Assembly: GCF_031143425.1 (NCBI RefSeq)
Contig: NC_090451.1
Span: 355,206,339 to 355,270,338, forward strand
DNA: 64,000 nt
Source of the DNA: Pleurodeles waltl
Taxonomy: Eukaryota; Chordata; Amphibia; Caudata; Salamandridae
Direction of reading: 5' to 3'
The first letter of the stretch is position 1, and every line of letters begins with the position of its first letter. Made by a program: the position numbers and the translations under genes. The notes beneath the pieces were generated by a model. That model saw only the letters and a list, made by a program, of their open reading frames with translations, ran no database searches and was not told where the DNA came from. Positions 1-11,754 of the stretch are shown piece by piece.

Positions 1-836
1 GGGGGCAGAAACCTGTCTGAGGGATTGGCAGCTGCAGTAGAGACCCCTGAAAGTTAGTTTGGCAGTACCCGGGCTGTATGCTGGAGACCCGGGGATGCGT
101 GGAATTGTCCCCCCAATACTAGAATGGTATTGGGGTGACAATTCCATGATCATAGACATGTTACATGGCCATGTTTGGAGTTACCATTGTGACACTACAT
201 ATAGGTAGTGAGCTATATGTAGTGCACACGTGTAATGGTGTCCCCGCACTCACAAAGTCTGGGAAATTTGTCCTGAACAATGTGGGGGCACCTTGACTAG
301 TGCCAGGGTGCCCACACGCTAAGTAACTTTGCACCTAACCTTCACCAAGTGAGGGTTAGACATATAGGTGACTTATAAGTAACTTATGTGCAGTGTAAAA
401 TGGCTGTGAAATAACGTGGACGTTATTACACTCAGGCTGCAGTGGCAGTCCTGTGTAAGAATTGTCTGAGCTCCCTATGGGTGGCTAAAGAAATGCTGCA
501 GCCCATAGGGATCTCCTGGAACCCCAATACCCTGGGTACCTGGGTACCATATACCAGGGAATTATAAGGGTGTTCCAGTGTGCCAATCAGAATTGGTAAA
601 ATTAGTCACTAGCCTGCAGTGACACTTTTAAAAGCAGAGATAGCATAAACACTGAGGTTCTGGTTAGCAGAGCCTCGGTGATACAGTTAGGCACCACAAA
701 GGGAACACATAAAGGGCATACTTTATGAGCACTGGGGTCCTGGTTAGCAGGATCCCAGTGACTCAGGCAAAAACATACATACATACATACAGTAAAAATG
801 GGGGTAATATGCCAGGCAAGATGGTACTTTCCTACA
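1..836 (-). mobile_element. Solo LTR (family A), end portion cut by window edge
   Basis: This stretch aligns along its whole length with 54,472-55,303, the right-hand end of a complete solo LTR further along the window, and ends in the same terminus (…TTTCCTACA at 836). Read on the minus strand it is the 5' part of the LTR, starting TGTAGGAAAGTACC. Positions 837-841 (GTGAG) are the expected target duplication, but the partner lies outside the window. It interrupts another LTR that resumes at 837. No protein is encoded. Confidence 0.75.
773..791. repeat. Short (ACAT)n microsatellite
   Basis: About five ACAT units inside the LTR. The matching position of the copy near 55,250 has only two units, so the expansion is specific to this copy. 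Confidence 0.8.
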
Positions 837-1117
837 GTGAGGCAGTGTGCATGTGCTGAGTGAGGGGTCCCCAGGGTGGCATGACATGCTGCAGACCTTC
901 CCTGGCATCAGGGCCCTTGGTATGGGGGTACCTTTTACAAAAGGACTTAGCTGAGTGCCAGAGCTGTGCCAATTGTGGAAGCAAAGGTACAGTTTAGGGA
1001 AAGAACACTGGTGCTAGGGCCTGGTTAGCAGGGTCCCAGCACACTTTCGATCAGAACTGGCATCAGCAAAAGGCAAACAGTCAGGGGGTAACCATGCCAA
1101 GGAGGCATTTCCTTACA
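837..1117 (-). mobile_element. LTR (family B) terminal fragment
   Basis: It is similar to 11,310-11,570, the matching end of the solo LTR at 6,084-11,596, and ends in a CA terminus (…TTTCCTTACA, 1117). The rest of this LTR should lie left of the window, beyond the family A LTR inserted at 836/837. At 1118 the sequence changes to DIRS terminal sequence, so this LTR appears to have inserted into a DIRS element. Confidence 0.65.
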
Positions 1118-1636
1118 ACGAGCGTTCAAGATCTTCCCCTCGAGCGAGACCGGGACCGATGCAGAGCCAATCCCTCAAAGCCTTTGGAGGCACGGCCCGG
1201 CACTCAGAGCACGACTTCGGGACGTGGGCACGCTCCAGACACCATAAAAAGACCAGGTGCAGGTCTGCCACCAACAACATGCAGTGACAGACGTCACATG
1301 TTATGAAGCCAGTCTTCAAAGACATCCCTCCACAAAACAAAAAGACATAAAAACAAGTCAAAAAGGTTGCATTTAGTAAAAAAGTTACTAGGATAGGTCT
1401 ATCCCGATCTGCGCATGGCAAAGAAAGAAAAGAACCAACGACCCTGCGCCAAGATGGCACCTATGTACAATTTCCATGTCATCACGGCGACCACGACACC
1501 AACTACAGACTCTGAGTATACCAACACCACCTGATGGCACGCAAGGGTAATGCTCGAAGAAAAATCTCCGGATCCAGTCTGAAGCCTAGGGGAAATTCTA
1601 AGCTAAGGAATCTGCAACTAGAAGTCTCTATCAGAT
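1118..1636 (-). mobile_element. DIRS 5' terminal fragment (gag end plus inverted terminal repeat)
   Basis: This block is collinear with 61,140-61,635, the 5' end of the better-preserved DIRS-A. Shared landmarks are the arginine/aspartate-rich gag segment (GAGACCGGGACC), the GAAGAAAAATCTC block and the terminal TCTATCAGAT at 1636. Only the 5' end of the element (minus orientation) is present; the rest is lost or outside the window. Confidence 0.75.
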
Positions 1637-2000
1637 AGTTGGCATTCTGAAGCTATCGTCTGATGAAAAATGTATCTAAATCTTCAGAAATTGATAAGAC
1701 ACCTGAACAGACAAAGTCTTCAAACCTTTGGTACAGTCCTACCTCAGTGGGGCTTTGGCCAGGCTGGAAAATCCAGAGCAATAGGTTTGCCCTCTGGGCT
1801 CCTGAAGAACTTGATGACGCCGTGCTCTGATTAGGAACCCAAGGAGCTGCAACGCTGTGAAGAGGTGCCCATCTGGCCACAGTGCTATAGTGTGATTCAT
1901 ATGGCTGAAGGAGGTAATGATTTATTCCCGAATGCTTAAGGCAGCGAACTCGTGCAGTACTCCTAAAATCTGGTGGAAGACCTACGCCTGGAGAAAGACA
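1637..2000. other. Unassigned spacer
   Basis: Single-copy-looking sequence between a DIRS terminus and an LTR fragment. No reading frame above background and no repeat match elsewhere in the window was seen. Confidence 0.4.
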
Positions 2001-3671
2001 GAGTCAACATGGCACTCCTCTCAGGGTGCTATGCCCACAAACCACTGCCTGTGGCATAGATAAGTCACCCCTATAGCAGGTCTTGCAGCCCTAAGGCAGG
2101 GTGCACTATACCAAAGGTGAGGGCACAGCTGTATGATCAAAATGTCCCTGCAGTGTCTAAGTCCATTCTTAGACATTGTCATTGCAGGGCTGCCATACTG
2201 AGTATATGGTCTGGGAGTTTGTCAAAACGAACTCTGCAGTTCCAGAATGGCTACACTGAATACTGGGAAGTTTGGCATCAAACTTCACAGAATAATAAAC
2301 CCACAGTGGTGCCACTGTTGGATTTATAAAAAAAATGCACACAGAGGGCATCTTCGAGAGATGCCCCCGGTATTTTACCCAGTCCTTCAGCACAGGACTG
2401 ACTGGTCTGTGCCAGCCTACCAATGAGACGAGTTTCTGACCCCCTGGGGTGAGAGCCTTTGTGCTCTGAGTCCAGAAACAAAGCCTGCACTGTGTGGAGG
2501 TGCTTCACACCTCCCAGCTGCAGGAACTAGAACACCTAGCAGTGAGCCTCATAGGCTCAGGCTTTGTTTCACAATGCTCCAAGGCACTCCAGCTAGTGGA
2601 GATGCCAAGCCCCTGTGACAAAGCACCACATTTGGCAGCAAGTCCAGAGAGATAATTAGGGAAAACAAGGAGGAGTGACCACCCCAGCCAAGAGCACCCC
2701 CAAGGTGTCCAGAGCTGAGGTGACCCCCTCCCTGCAGAATCCTCCATCTTGGTTTGGAAGACAGGGACCAATGGAGATAGGAATGTGCCCCCCTCCCCAA
2801 AGGGAGTGGGCACAAGGAGGATGTAGCTATCCTCAGGGACAGTAGCTATTGGCTACTGCCCTCTAACCCCTAAAATCACCCCTAAATCTTGTATTTAAGG
2901 GCTCCCTGAACCAAGCTAGTCCGATTCCTGACGACCTCACAAAAAGGACTGCTTAGCGGAAACCCCAGCAGAGAAGGAACGGAAACAACAACTGTCTTGG
3001 CCCCAGCCCTACCGGCCTGTCTCCTGCTTCAAAGAACCTGCAGAAGAAAAGCGAAGCGTACTGAAGGTCCAGCAACCTCTGAAAAACCTCCATAGGACTG
3101 GCTGCATCACAGAGGATCAAGACATCCCATGGACACCGGCCCTGTCCAAAGAAGAACAGAAGAAGAAAACTCTTATGATGGACTCCCACCTCACCCCAGA
3201 AGCGTGAGTCCTAACTACTCTGCACCCGACGCCCACAGTCCGAGTCCAGGTGGCCCAACCGACCAGAGAGGACCCCCAGGCAACAGTGACCAAGTGCCTA
3301 CCCTGGGTTGACCTCTCCACGACGATGCCTGCAGAGAGAATCCCTAGGACCCTCCGGATGAAGATAACTGATGCCAAAGGACCGACTGCCCCCAAAGCCC
3401 CCAGACCTTGGAGATATCGGCATCCTGTGCAGCAACAATCAACAGGCGGCCCTCTTCACTCTCCAACCGGTGGTGTGCCCGAAACACCCCCCTGGACCTC
3501 GCCTGCAGTGCCCGAGTGACCCCCAGGGTTCCCTCAGTTTCACAGGAAACCTGACACCCTGTTGGCACCCTGCACTGGGCCGCCCCAGTGCCACCGGGGG
3601 TGTGGGATTGGTGCCTACTTGGGGCCCCTCCAGTGCTCCTCTAATCCCCCTGGTCTGCCCTCCGAGCACTT
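2001..3671 (+). mobile_element. LTR (family B) internal fragment, both ends missing
   Basis: Over about 1.7 kb this is the inverse of the solo LTR at 6,084-11,596: its order 2,001 to 3,671 runs parallel to 11,280 down to about 6,745 once L1-beta is removed. It also matches 63,550-64,000 in direct orientation. It lacks both the TG end and the AATAAA/CA end, so it is a broken copy. Open frames inside it (for example 3,371-3,721) are not shared by the other copies and are not genes. Confidence 0.7.
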
Positions 3672-5999
3672 ATGACTGGATGTCAGTTTCTCATATTTCC
3701 TTTATCAGGCATGAAATGTGAATAGTTGTTGGTACCAATGTGCTGATTACTAACCTGGGACCTTTTTAGATGATAAAAGGGGCCACTTCCCAGAATAGGT
3801 AGGTGGGAGGCTTGTGTGTATTCTGTGGTTAGATAAAGGATCCACTAAAAAGAACTCTACTGAAAGTAAGTAACTTGTTCCTCTGATGGATACTTCTAAC
3901 CACAAATTCCTCACCTTGGAATCTATACCAAGCCAGCACCTCCCCAGGGGAAGGGTATGTGGAGTGGATTTAGACCAAACAGTTTTGCAAAAAGTCTGCT
4001 GTCAAGGCAGCAGTAGTTCAAGAACATATGCAATGATGTCAACGTCACAGCTTGACATATGTCAAGGACAGGTACTCTGTGTGCTAGTGCAGTGGTATCT
4101 GCCTTAGACCCCGGGGAACAGACTCGTAGACATGGTCCTCTTCTGTACAACGTTCCCTTTCCTGGGCTCAGGACAAGTTGATTATCCACTCAATGGTCTA
4201 TGATAAGCGTCAATTAAAAGCTTAAAGCTCTTTTGGGGTCTAGCCGATGGAGTCTATCCTATTTTGAGATGTAAATAGATTTTAAAAAACGCTGGTGGTG
4301 TGATGGATTGCTCAACATGAAAGGGAATCACAACTTTTAGCAAGAATACCATCCAAGCCTCTGGCTTACAAGGTAATCATGATGAGGAATACACTCTTTA
4401 AAGTCAGGAGATGCACTAAGCAACTACGCATTGGCTCGAACTGTGTACAAATGTAAAGTTAAGGTCACATTTTGGCATTACAAATGGCTTGTCAGTGAAC
4501 GTATGAGTAAAACCTTAAAAAAATTAAATCACAAGTGATTTAAACAAGAATGATTGTTCCGATAACATAGAAAGAACCGAAAAGCAACCTTACATAGAGT
4601 CTTTTGTAAGACCTCTCTAAACCAAAGCTAAAACAAATGTTTAAACACTCTACTTTTAAGAGATCAGACTTAGGAGGGCCACACTAGGCCAAAAATTGTT
4701 CCCTCCGTCTGCCATAAGTAAATGTTTTGGAAGCACGCCTAGCGGCAAGGATGACATACCTCACCTAAGGTAGCAGATCAAACAGTCTGCTGCTGCCACT
4801 CAATCTTCATGCAAGTAGGTGTAGATTTTAAAGATTCAGGTGGTGGGCCATCCCCTGATACAACAGGATTCTCTTAAAAAGGTAGTCTGATCGGAGAGCA
4901 AATGCTCATGCCCAGAAGTTTTGGGTACCATACTTTCCTGTCCCAGTCCAGGACCTGGTCGTTCTTGCTGTTTCTGCACAACTTTGGGCAGGAGAGGCAG
5001 AACTGGGAAAGCATACAGGAGTCCAGTATTCCATTCCAGCCGGAACAGATCTTAAAGTGCCCTTACAAAAACTCCAGTTTGCAGAAATTTTGACAATGCA
5101 AATTTGACAGAGGCAACAAGATCTAGCCAGAATTCAGCCCACTGTGGGAAGATTCTTTATGCTACCTCATGATGTAGACACTGTCTGCTCAACTAGTCTG
5201 CTCTGGAATTCAAAGACCCTGCCAGGTGGGTTATGCTCGGAAAAAAGCCCTGGTGCTCCAACCAAATTCAGAGGCACAGAGTACTCAGTCACAGGAACCA
5301 GGACCCCACTACAACCGGTTTCTTGGAAAACCGCATGGAGGTGCTTTCAACCATGAGAACCTGTTCAGGCCTCATCTTGATGTATAGCAAGAAGGGCTTC
5401 AGAGCATTACAAATGACCCCAAACTTTAGTCTGATATGGCACAAAGATTCTCTTAGCCACCAAAGTCCTCTTCTTGCCACCACCCCTAGCTGGTCTCCCT
5501 ATCCCAGCAAGGATCCATTAATCACCATCGGCAGCTGTATGTGGGAAAGGGAGACGGAACTGCCACTGGACCACTTTTGTTCGAGCAGCCACCACTGCAA
5601 ATCATGAGCTTACTGCTGAACCCACTGAAACTTCAGGATCCACTGAAGAGCCACTTGCCATAGCTGTCCAGGTGAATGCAGGAGGCTAAGAGGCCAAGAA
5701 GCCTCCGAGAAGCTTTCGCCATGATCCATGAACAGGGTTAAAACAAAACCACAGCCGAATGTCCTGGACTCAAAAGGCCGTAAAATGCAGTGTCTAGGAC
5801 AGCTCCAATAAATATGTTTCTACAAAGGAGTCACATGCAAATTTGACTCATTAATTATGATCCAAATCAATGTCAGGAAACTCAGCCATATAACTGACTG
5901 CAAAGGCCACCTTCAACATCCAACTGTCTAGGTAAGCGAAGATTCGTATCTCCAAATACTGAAGATGGGCGGGTGCACTGCAATTACTTTTGTGAAAAC
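3672..5999 (-). mobile_element. DIRS-B, 3' segment (terminal repeat, ICR, tyrosine recombinase and RNase H/RT remnants)
   Basis: This is a degenerate copy of the DIRS organisation seen at 56,148-58,950. The region 3,816-3,920 corresponds to the internal complementary region of DIRS-A, and 3,880-3,920 is an approximate inverse of the element's other end at 30,632-30,671. On the minus strand, 3,923-4,189 translates to a segment with LAHRVPVLDICQA and YCCLDS, aligning with the C-terminal catalytic part of the DIRS-A recombinase. Further right, 5,560-5,950 aligns with the RT/RNase H region around 58,620-58,950. No intact frame survives. It breaks off near 6,000 where the 3' end of L1-alpha begins, and DIRS-B resumes near 22,269. 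Confidence 0.7.
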
Positions 6000-6083
6000 A
6001 TTTTTATGAACATCTTTATTGAGTTTATTTCTTCAACAACATAATATGTCACACTGGTAACATTTAACACGACTGATCATTCC
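6000..6083 (-). mobile_element. L1-alpha, 3' end segment
   Basis: T-rich sequence containing TTTATTGAGTTTATT which, read on the minus strand, looks like a LINE 3' end with an AATAAA-type signal. It is separated from the rest of L1-alpha's 3' region (11,602 onward) by the solo LTR at 6,084-11,596, whose ATTCC duplication lies at 6,079-6,083. Assignment to L1-alpha is by position; the sequence alone is too short to classify. Confidence 0.55.
6079..6083. repeat. Target-site duplication (ATTCC), left copy of solo LTR
   Basis: ATTCC immediately precedes the TG terminus at 6,084 and is repeated at 11,597-11,601 immediately after the CA terminus at 11,596. Confidence 0.8.
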
Positions 6084-6330
6084 TGTAGGAAGCTGGCTCT
6101 GTATATACTATATCAAAATGAGATATGGAGTGCACAGAGTCCAGGGGTTTGCCCGAGACTTAACAGAGGCTAAAGTAGTTAATACTAATGCTCTCTTTTG
6201 TGGTAGTGTGGTTGAGCAGTTAGGCTTATCAGAGGGTAGTGCGAAGCATTTGTTGTACACACCAGACAATAGAAGCAGCACACACTCAACGACTTAACTC
6301 CGGACCAATGGTTTTTATATATCAAAAATG

Positions 6331-6345
6331 TATTTTATTTATTTA
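6331..6345 (-). promoter_or_regulatory. LTR polyadenylation signal region
   Basis: The complement contains AATAAA motifs about 250 bp from the TG-side terminus. The copy at 62,983 has an A/T-rich block with related signals at the matching place (about 63,220-63,250). Confidence 0.45.
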
Positions 6346-7033
6346 ATTTTAGAACCACAAGATTCAAGTTGCAAGTAAGTATTTCAATAGATTCGTATTT
6401 CACACATGTATCAACAGTAGTCCGTTTGAAATCGATAAATTATACAGTTTTTGAATTATTCGCAATAATCCATTTTAAAAATGGATATTGCAATTTTCAG
6501 AACCAGTACCTGGGGGGAAGAAATGTTATATCGTTTTGCAGGTAAGTACATCACTTACAGTTTCATTCTCTGGGTTTTAGGAAGTCCACCAGTCGGGGTT
6601 CAAGTTAAACCCAAACACCCACCACGAGCAACACGAGGCCAGCCTGGTGCAGAGGTGAAAGATGAGCAAATTTAACGTGGGCTCCTATGGAGACAGGTGG
6701 TACTCTGAATCAGGCCTGCCTGCATTTAAGTACCCACGGCTCAGAGCGCAGACCAGGGGGGGAATGAAGGAACACTTGAGGGGCCACAAGCAGGCACCAA
6801 ACACACCCTCAGCGGTCCCGGGGCAGCCAGCTGCAGGGTGCAAACAGGATGTTGGGCTTCCAATGCTGGTCTATGAGGGGGCCCCGGGGGTCACTCAGAA
6901 GCTGCAGGCGAGGTCCAGGGGTGTGTCTCACACACACCACGGGTTGGACAGGGAGGAGGGCTGTCTGCTGAACGTAGCTGCACTGGGTGTCGGTTTCTCT
7001 AAGGCCTGGGGGCTGTGGGTGAAGTGTGTTTTT

Positions 7034-7047
7034 AGGCATCGGATACC
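7034..7047. repeat. 14-bp target-site duplication of L1-beta, copy next to poly(A)
   Basis: AGGCATCGGATACC at 7,034-7,047 is repeated exactly at 9,891-9,904, bracketing the LINE. Up to two further T's could belong to the duplication but are indistinguishable from the tail. Confidence 0.9.
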
Positions 7048-9890
7048 TTTTTTTTTTTTTTTTTTTAAATGTGTTTTTATTATTTATTATCACACAACAA
7101 AATTACACAAGTGAAAGCTGTCAATAAGAATAACATTTGCAACAGGTTCGTTCATCACATCACCCTAGACGGCTTATGTACCATGACTGGGCTATGTTGT
7201 ACTTCGCCCACTTCCGCGCCACTGCCAGAGAGAACGTGTTGCCACGGGCTGGAGCAGGGGGGGGAATAGTCCTGACTGGGCATCATATTAAAGCATCCTG
7301 TTGCATTGGAAAGAAAGAAAAAAAAAAAAAAAAAAAAAAAACAGAAAAGAGAAAAGAAAGAAAGAGAAAGAGGGGAAATACTGTGGGGGGGGATAAAGGC
7401 CGGGGGGGGCCCCCAAGACGGAGGAAGCGGGGGCAGAGGAGGAAAGGAAGGCACGCGCGCGAGCATTGGGTCATGCGTCCCTTTGTGTGCTGGTGTTATT
7501 GCTAGTTGGTTACCGCCTGTTAGGTTATACAATTTCATGTTGTCTCTCCCAGCTCCTGTCCGCCTTCCTCTATTTGACATTCTGATTCGAGCCTGATGAA
7601 GGGTGGTTGCGCGCTATCACTGGGGGGTTACAGCTATTTAGGACTATAAAATGCAGATTTTAATGTTCGTTGGGGGGATCGTTCAGGGCGGGCGTTCGTC
7701 ATCTTTTCTTTCTATTATTGCTACGAAAGAGTTCCAGGTGTCAAGACCTTTGACCAGAACACCCTTTGTTGATAGGAGCTGAAGCGTGTCGGCTTCGGCC
7801 CTGGCCCAACGCCGCAGCTCCGATCGCCATTGTTCAATGCTCGGCGCGGCTGGTGCCTTCCAGTGCATGGCTATGAGGCGTCTGTACAACACCAGTGCCA
7901 GCGCTATGCATCTTAGGGTTTGTTTCCGTCTTTTAAGGCTTGGACCTACACCCAGCAAACACAGCTCCGGGGTGGGGGACATTTCAACAGCTGTCCAATC
8001 AACAAGCAGTATTATTATGTCTTCCCATACTTTCCGGATTGGGGGGCATTCCCAGGTCATGTGGTAAAAGGTGGCTTCGGGAGTGGCGCATCTAGGGCAT
8101 GTTTGCTTTGAGTGGGGGAAAATACGGGTTATTCGATGAGGTGATAAATATGTTTGATGTAAATAATTAAACTGGGTATAACGAAAACGCGGGTTGCGTG
8201 ATACTTCTTTTGTCATTGTCAACGCCTGATTCCAAGCGGGTTGTGGTAGAGGCTCTGCTAGCACTGCATCCCACTTGTTCTTTGATTGTACTTGTTTATC
8301 TTCAGCGCTAGAAGTTAAGATTATGTATGCTCTTGACACATTTATTGAATCTTCTATGCTACCTAGCAACTCATGCAATCTAGGGGAGATATTTGGTTCT
8401 GAGTTTTCATTGCCCCAGCAAAACCTTAGTGTCTGGCGTACAGCTCCATATGCTATAAAGCTTCCGCGCCCCAGTTCATATTTATCAATTAGTGTATTGA
8501 AAGTTAGGAGGCGTCCTTCACTATAGATGTCGCCGATGGTGCGTATTCCCTTTTCTGACCAACTGTTCAGGCCAACTCTAGCTGCTATGTTGGCTATTTT
8601 CGAGATGGCCAAAAATGGAAGCCTGGGGGAATATTGTGGTGTTTTATTGTTCATGATCACATGGTGGCCCCATATCCAGTGCGCAATTTTCAGTAGTATG
8701 TTGCGTGGGTGTTTGGGGGATTCGCGATTCATCAAGTATTGTATTAAGCCCCTGTTCCCCAAAGACGAGTGGATCATCTGTGATTCAGCTCCGTCTGGAC
8801 GGCTTAGCCAGGATGAGATCCATTGTAACTGGGAAGCTGCGTAGTACATTTCGAATCTAGGCGCTCCCATTCCACCCATTGTTAGTGGGTGGTATAATTT
8901 TGTTAGTGCCACTCGGCGTCTGCCGTTGCCCCATATGAGATTTATTAATAGGCTATTCAGAGGTTTAAAGAAAGAGGCTGGGAGAGTCAGTGGGAGGGCC
9001 ATGAAGAAGTACAACAATCGGGGCAGGATCACCATCTTCGCTATGGCTACTCTGCCCAATGGTGATAGAGGGAGTGAGCACCAGAAGGGCAGGGAGCCTC
9101 TAATGGATCGAATCGCCTGCCCCAAGTTGCCGTCCCTGAGATCTCGTGCGTCGTGATATATGTTTACACCCAAGTATTTGAAAGTGGTGTAACACCATTT
9201 CAGTTCGCCAGGGTTGGAGGATAATCTGTGTGCTTCAGGGACAGGACACATAGGGAATATGCACGACTTAGACCAATTTACCTTGAGTCCGGCCAACGTG
9301 CCAAACCTGTGCAGTAACTTCAGCACTTCAGGTAGGGATTTTTGGTGATCTCGTAAGAAAATAAGTGCATCGTCTGCGTATAGCGACACTATACGGTGTG
9401 TGTGGTCGTCTCGGATGCCCCATGCAGGGGCTACCGCTCGTAGGTGAGCTGCTAAGGGTTCGATTGCGAGGGCGAATAAAAGCGGGGATAATGGGCAGCC
9501 CTGCCTGGTTCCTCTCTCTATTTTAAACGGTTGCGAAATCGTGTCGCCCGTTTTGACTCTTGCAGAAGGGTTAGTGTAGAGTACCTCTATCCATCTGATG
9601 AATGTTCGACCGAAGCCCATACGGCGCAACGTCTCCATCAAGAAGGGCCAACCCAGCGTGTCAAATGCTTTTTCTATGTCCAGTGATACTGCCACTTGAG
9701 CATAGTCATCCGTTCGTGAGTTCGCCATAAGGCGCAATAAGTTTCGGATATTGCTAAATGTGCTCCGGCCAGGTATAAATCCAGCCTGGTCGTGATGTAT
9801 CAGGTCCGGCATACATGGGAGCAAACGGTTGGCTAGCAGTTTACCGAGTAGCTTACAGTCTGTGTTCAGTAGTGATAGTGGTCTATATGA
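7048..9890 (-). mobile_element. L1-beta: 5'-truncated L1-type LINE with poly(A) tail
   Basis: Inserted in minus orientation into the solo LTR. Its 3' end is a 19-nt T-run on the plus strand (7,048-7,066, a poly(A) tail) and its 5' end is cut within the reverse transcriptase at 9,890. A perfect 14-bp duplication flanks it, the signature of target-primed reverse transcription. The 3' UTR (7,067-7,682) holds a purine-rich plus-strand tract at 7,310-7,440, which is pyrimidine-rich in the sense direction. The intact coding remnant and perfect duplication suggest a fairly recent insertion. Confidence 0.92.
7683..9890 (-). pseudogene. L1-beta ORF2 C-terminal two-thirds (reverse transcriptase, C-terminal domain)
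   Basis: About 735 codons without interruption. The first Met-Pro at 9,896-9,891 is read from host duplication sequence, so this is not the natural start. The RT core enters at YRPLSLLN (RT motif 1), followed by SLDIEKAFD, RGTRQGCPLSPLLFA and LYADDALIF with the catalytic YADD at 9,369-9,380. The thumb follows (LGRVAIAKMVILPRLLY), and near the end there is a zinc-knuckle-like CPRCATPEATFYHMTWECP (C-x2-C…H…C), as in L1-clade ORF2 proteins. In the family, ORF2p nicks target DNA and copies its own RNA. The endonuclease and the first RT part are absent here, so the copy cannot be functional. No frameshift or stop was found, unlike the other LINEs in the window. Confidence 0.93.
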
Positions 9891-9904
9891 AGGCATCGGA
9901 TACC
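9891..9904. repeat. 14-bp target-site duplication of L1-beta, 5' side copy
   Basis: Exact partner of 7,034-7,047. Downstream of 9,904 the host LTR resumes and can be followed to 11,596. Confidence 0.9.
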
Positions 9905-11596
9905 TTCATCCTGAGCTTTGCGGTCAGGGGGGACCTCTGGATTCGCTCTGCAGGCGTCATCATGAAGGGGTGAAGAAGTCAACCCAGGGTGGGCACATAC
10001 TCAACACCGCCTGGGGATCCTCTCTAATTGGCTGAGCCACCTGGACAAGTGCCATGTGCATTGAGTGCAGAGTGGTTAGGATTCACGCATTCGGAGTGAG
10101 GTGGGTGCCCTTAGGTGTTGGTTTCTTCTTGAACGGGGCCACTGTCGTCGGGAGCTCTTGGTCCTTTTGGGTGCAGGGCAGACCTCTAGTGCAGCGCAGA
10201 GGTCGCTGGTCCCGCTGAGTTGCAAACTGTTCTTTTGCAGGTTCTTTGAAGCAGAACACAGGCAGGTAGGGTTGGGGCCAAAGAAGCTGTTGTCTTCCTT
10301 CTTCTCTGATGGGGGTTTCAGCTTAGCAATCCTTCTTATTGTTAGGATGCCAGTAATCTGGTGAGCTGGGTTCAGGAAAGCCCTTAAATACAGGATTAGG
10401 GGGGTTACAGTGGGCAGTAGCCAATGGCTACTGTCCCTGAGGGTGGCTACACCCTTCCTGCGCCTACTCCCTTTGGGGAGGGGGCACATTACTAACCCTA
10501 TTGTCCCTGTCCTCCAAACCAAGATGGAAGATTTTGCAGGGGGGGGGGGGGGGGGTCGATTCAGCTCTGGACACCTTAGGGGTGGTCTCAGCTGAAGTGG
10601 CCACTCCTCCTTGTTTTTCCTAAGTTTCCTGCCAAACTGGCTGCCAAAAGTGGGGCTTTGTCCAGGGGGCAGGCATCTCCACTAGCTGGAGTGCGCCCTG
10701 GGGCACTGTAACACGAAGCCTGAGCCTTTGATGCTCACTGCCAGGTGCTACAGTTCCTGCAGGGGGGAGGTGTGAAGCACCTCCACCCAGAGCAGGCTTT
10801 GTTTCTGGCCTCAGAGAGCACAAAGGCCCTCACCCCATGGGGTCAGATATTCGTGTGCCAGTGACAGGCTGGCACAGACCAGTCAGTCCTACACCAGAGA
10901 ATTGGGTAAAATACAGGGGGCATCTCTAAGATGCCCTCTGTGTGCATTTTCGTTTTAATATGTCCCACACTTGCATCTGTGGGGCTTTATTGTACTGAGA
11001 AGTCTGATACCAAACATCCCAGTATTCAGTGAAGCCATTATGGAGCTGGGGAGTTCGAAATGTCAAACTCCCAGACCATATACTTAATATGGCCACACTG
11101 TACTTACAATGTCTAAGAACTGGCTTAGACACTGTAGGGGCATATTGATCATGCAGCTATGCCCTCACCTGTGGTATGGTGCACCCTGCCTTAGGGCTGT
11201 AAGGCCTGCTAGAGGGGTGACTATCCTATGCCATAGGCAGTGGTTTGAGGGCATGGCACCCTGAGGAGGGTGTCATGTCGACTTTGCCTTTTTCTCCCCA
11301 CCAACACACACTATCTGTAATGGCAGTGTGCATGTGTTAGGTGAGGGGTCCCTTAGGGTGGCACAACACATGCTGCGTCCCTTGGTACCACTGGTACCTT
11401 TAACAAGGGACTTAGCTGTGTGGCGTGCCAGAGGTTTGCCAATTGTGGAAACAATGGTAAATTGTTTAGGGAAAGAACACTGGTGCTGGGGCCTGGTTAG
11501 TAGGATTCCGAGCACACACTGTCAAGTCAGCATCAATATCAGGCAAAACGTGCTGGGGGGTGGGGGGGGAACTGCAACACGTGTCAGTTAACTACA

Positions 11597-11601
11597 ATTC
11601 C
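11597..11601. repeat. Target-site duplication (ATTCC), right copy of solo LTR
   Basis: Partner of 6,079-6,083, directly after the CA terminus at 11,596. Confidence 0.8.
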
Positions 11602-11754
11602 TAAAGGCATAGACTATAGATCTGCTTCCCAAGTACACTGCCCATTCCCAGGGAATTTAATATTACACTGCCAATCCCCAGTCCAAAAGTCTATCCCATA
11701 TTCAGCATCACAGTCCCTTTCAATTCACCCCGCACTTTATCACATTTAGCTGCC

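Larger units (their letters stand above)
6084..11596 (-). mobile_element. Solo LTR (family B), about 2.66 kb, split by L1-beta
   Basis: It begins TGTAGGAAGC and ends …ACTACA, flanked by identical ATTCC pentamers. TG…CA termini and a 5-bp duplication are typical of LTR retrotransposon insertions. On the minus strand a poly(A) signal lies near the end (complement of TTTATTTATTT around 6,332-6,345), as expected for an LTR with U3-R-U5. After removing L1-beta (7,048-9,890) and one copy of its duplication, the length is about 2.66 kb. No gag, protease, RT or integrase is present, so it is a solo LTR or a coding-less derivative. It sits in the 3' region of L1-alpha. A G-run of about 17 bp lies near 10,540-10,556. 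Confidence 0.8.

Noticed and set aside
3371..3721. 116-codon frame
   Set aside because: Inside an LTR fragment; the inverted sister copy at 6,750-7,047 does not keep it as part of a longer protein.
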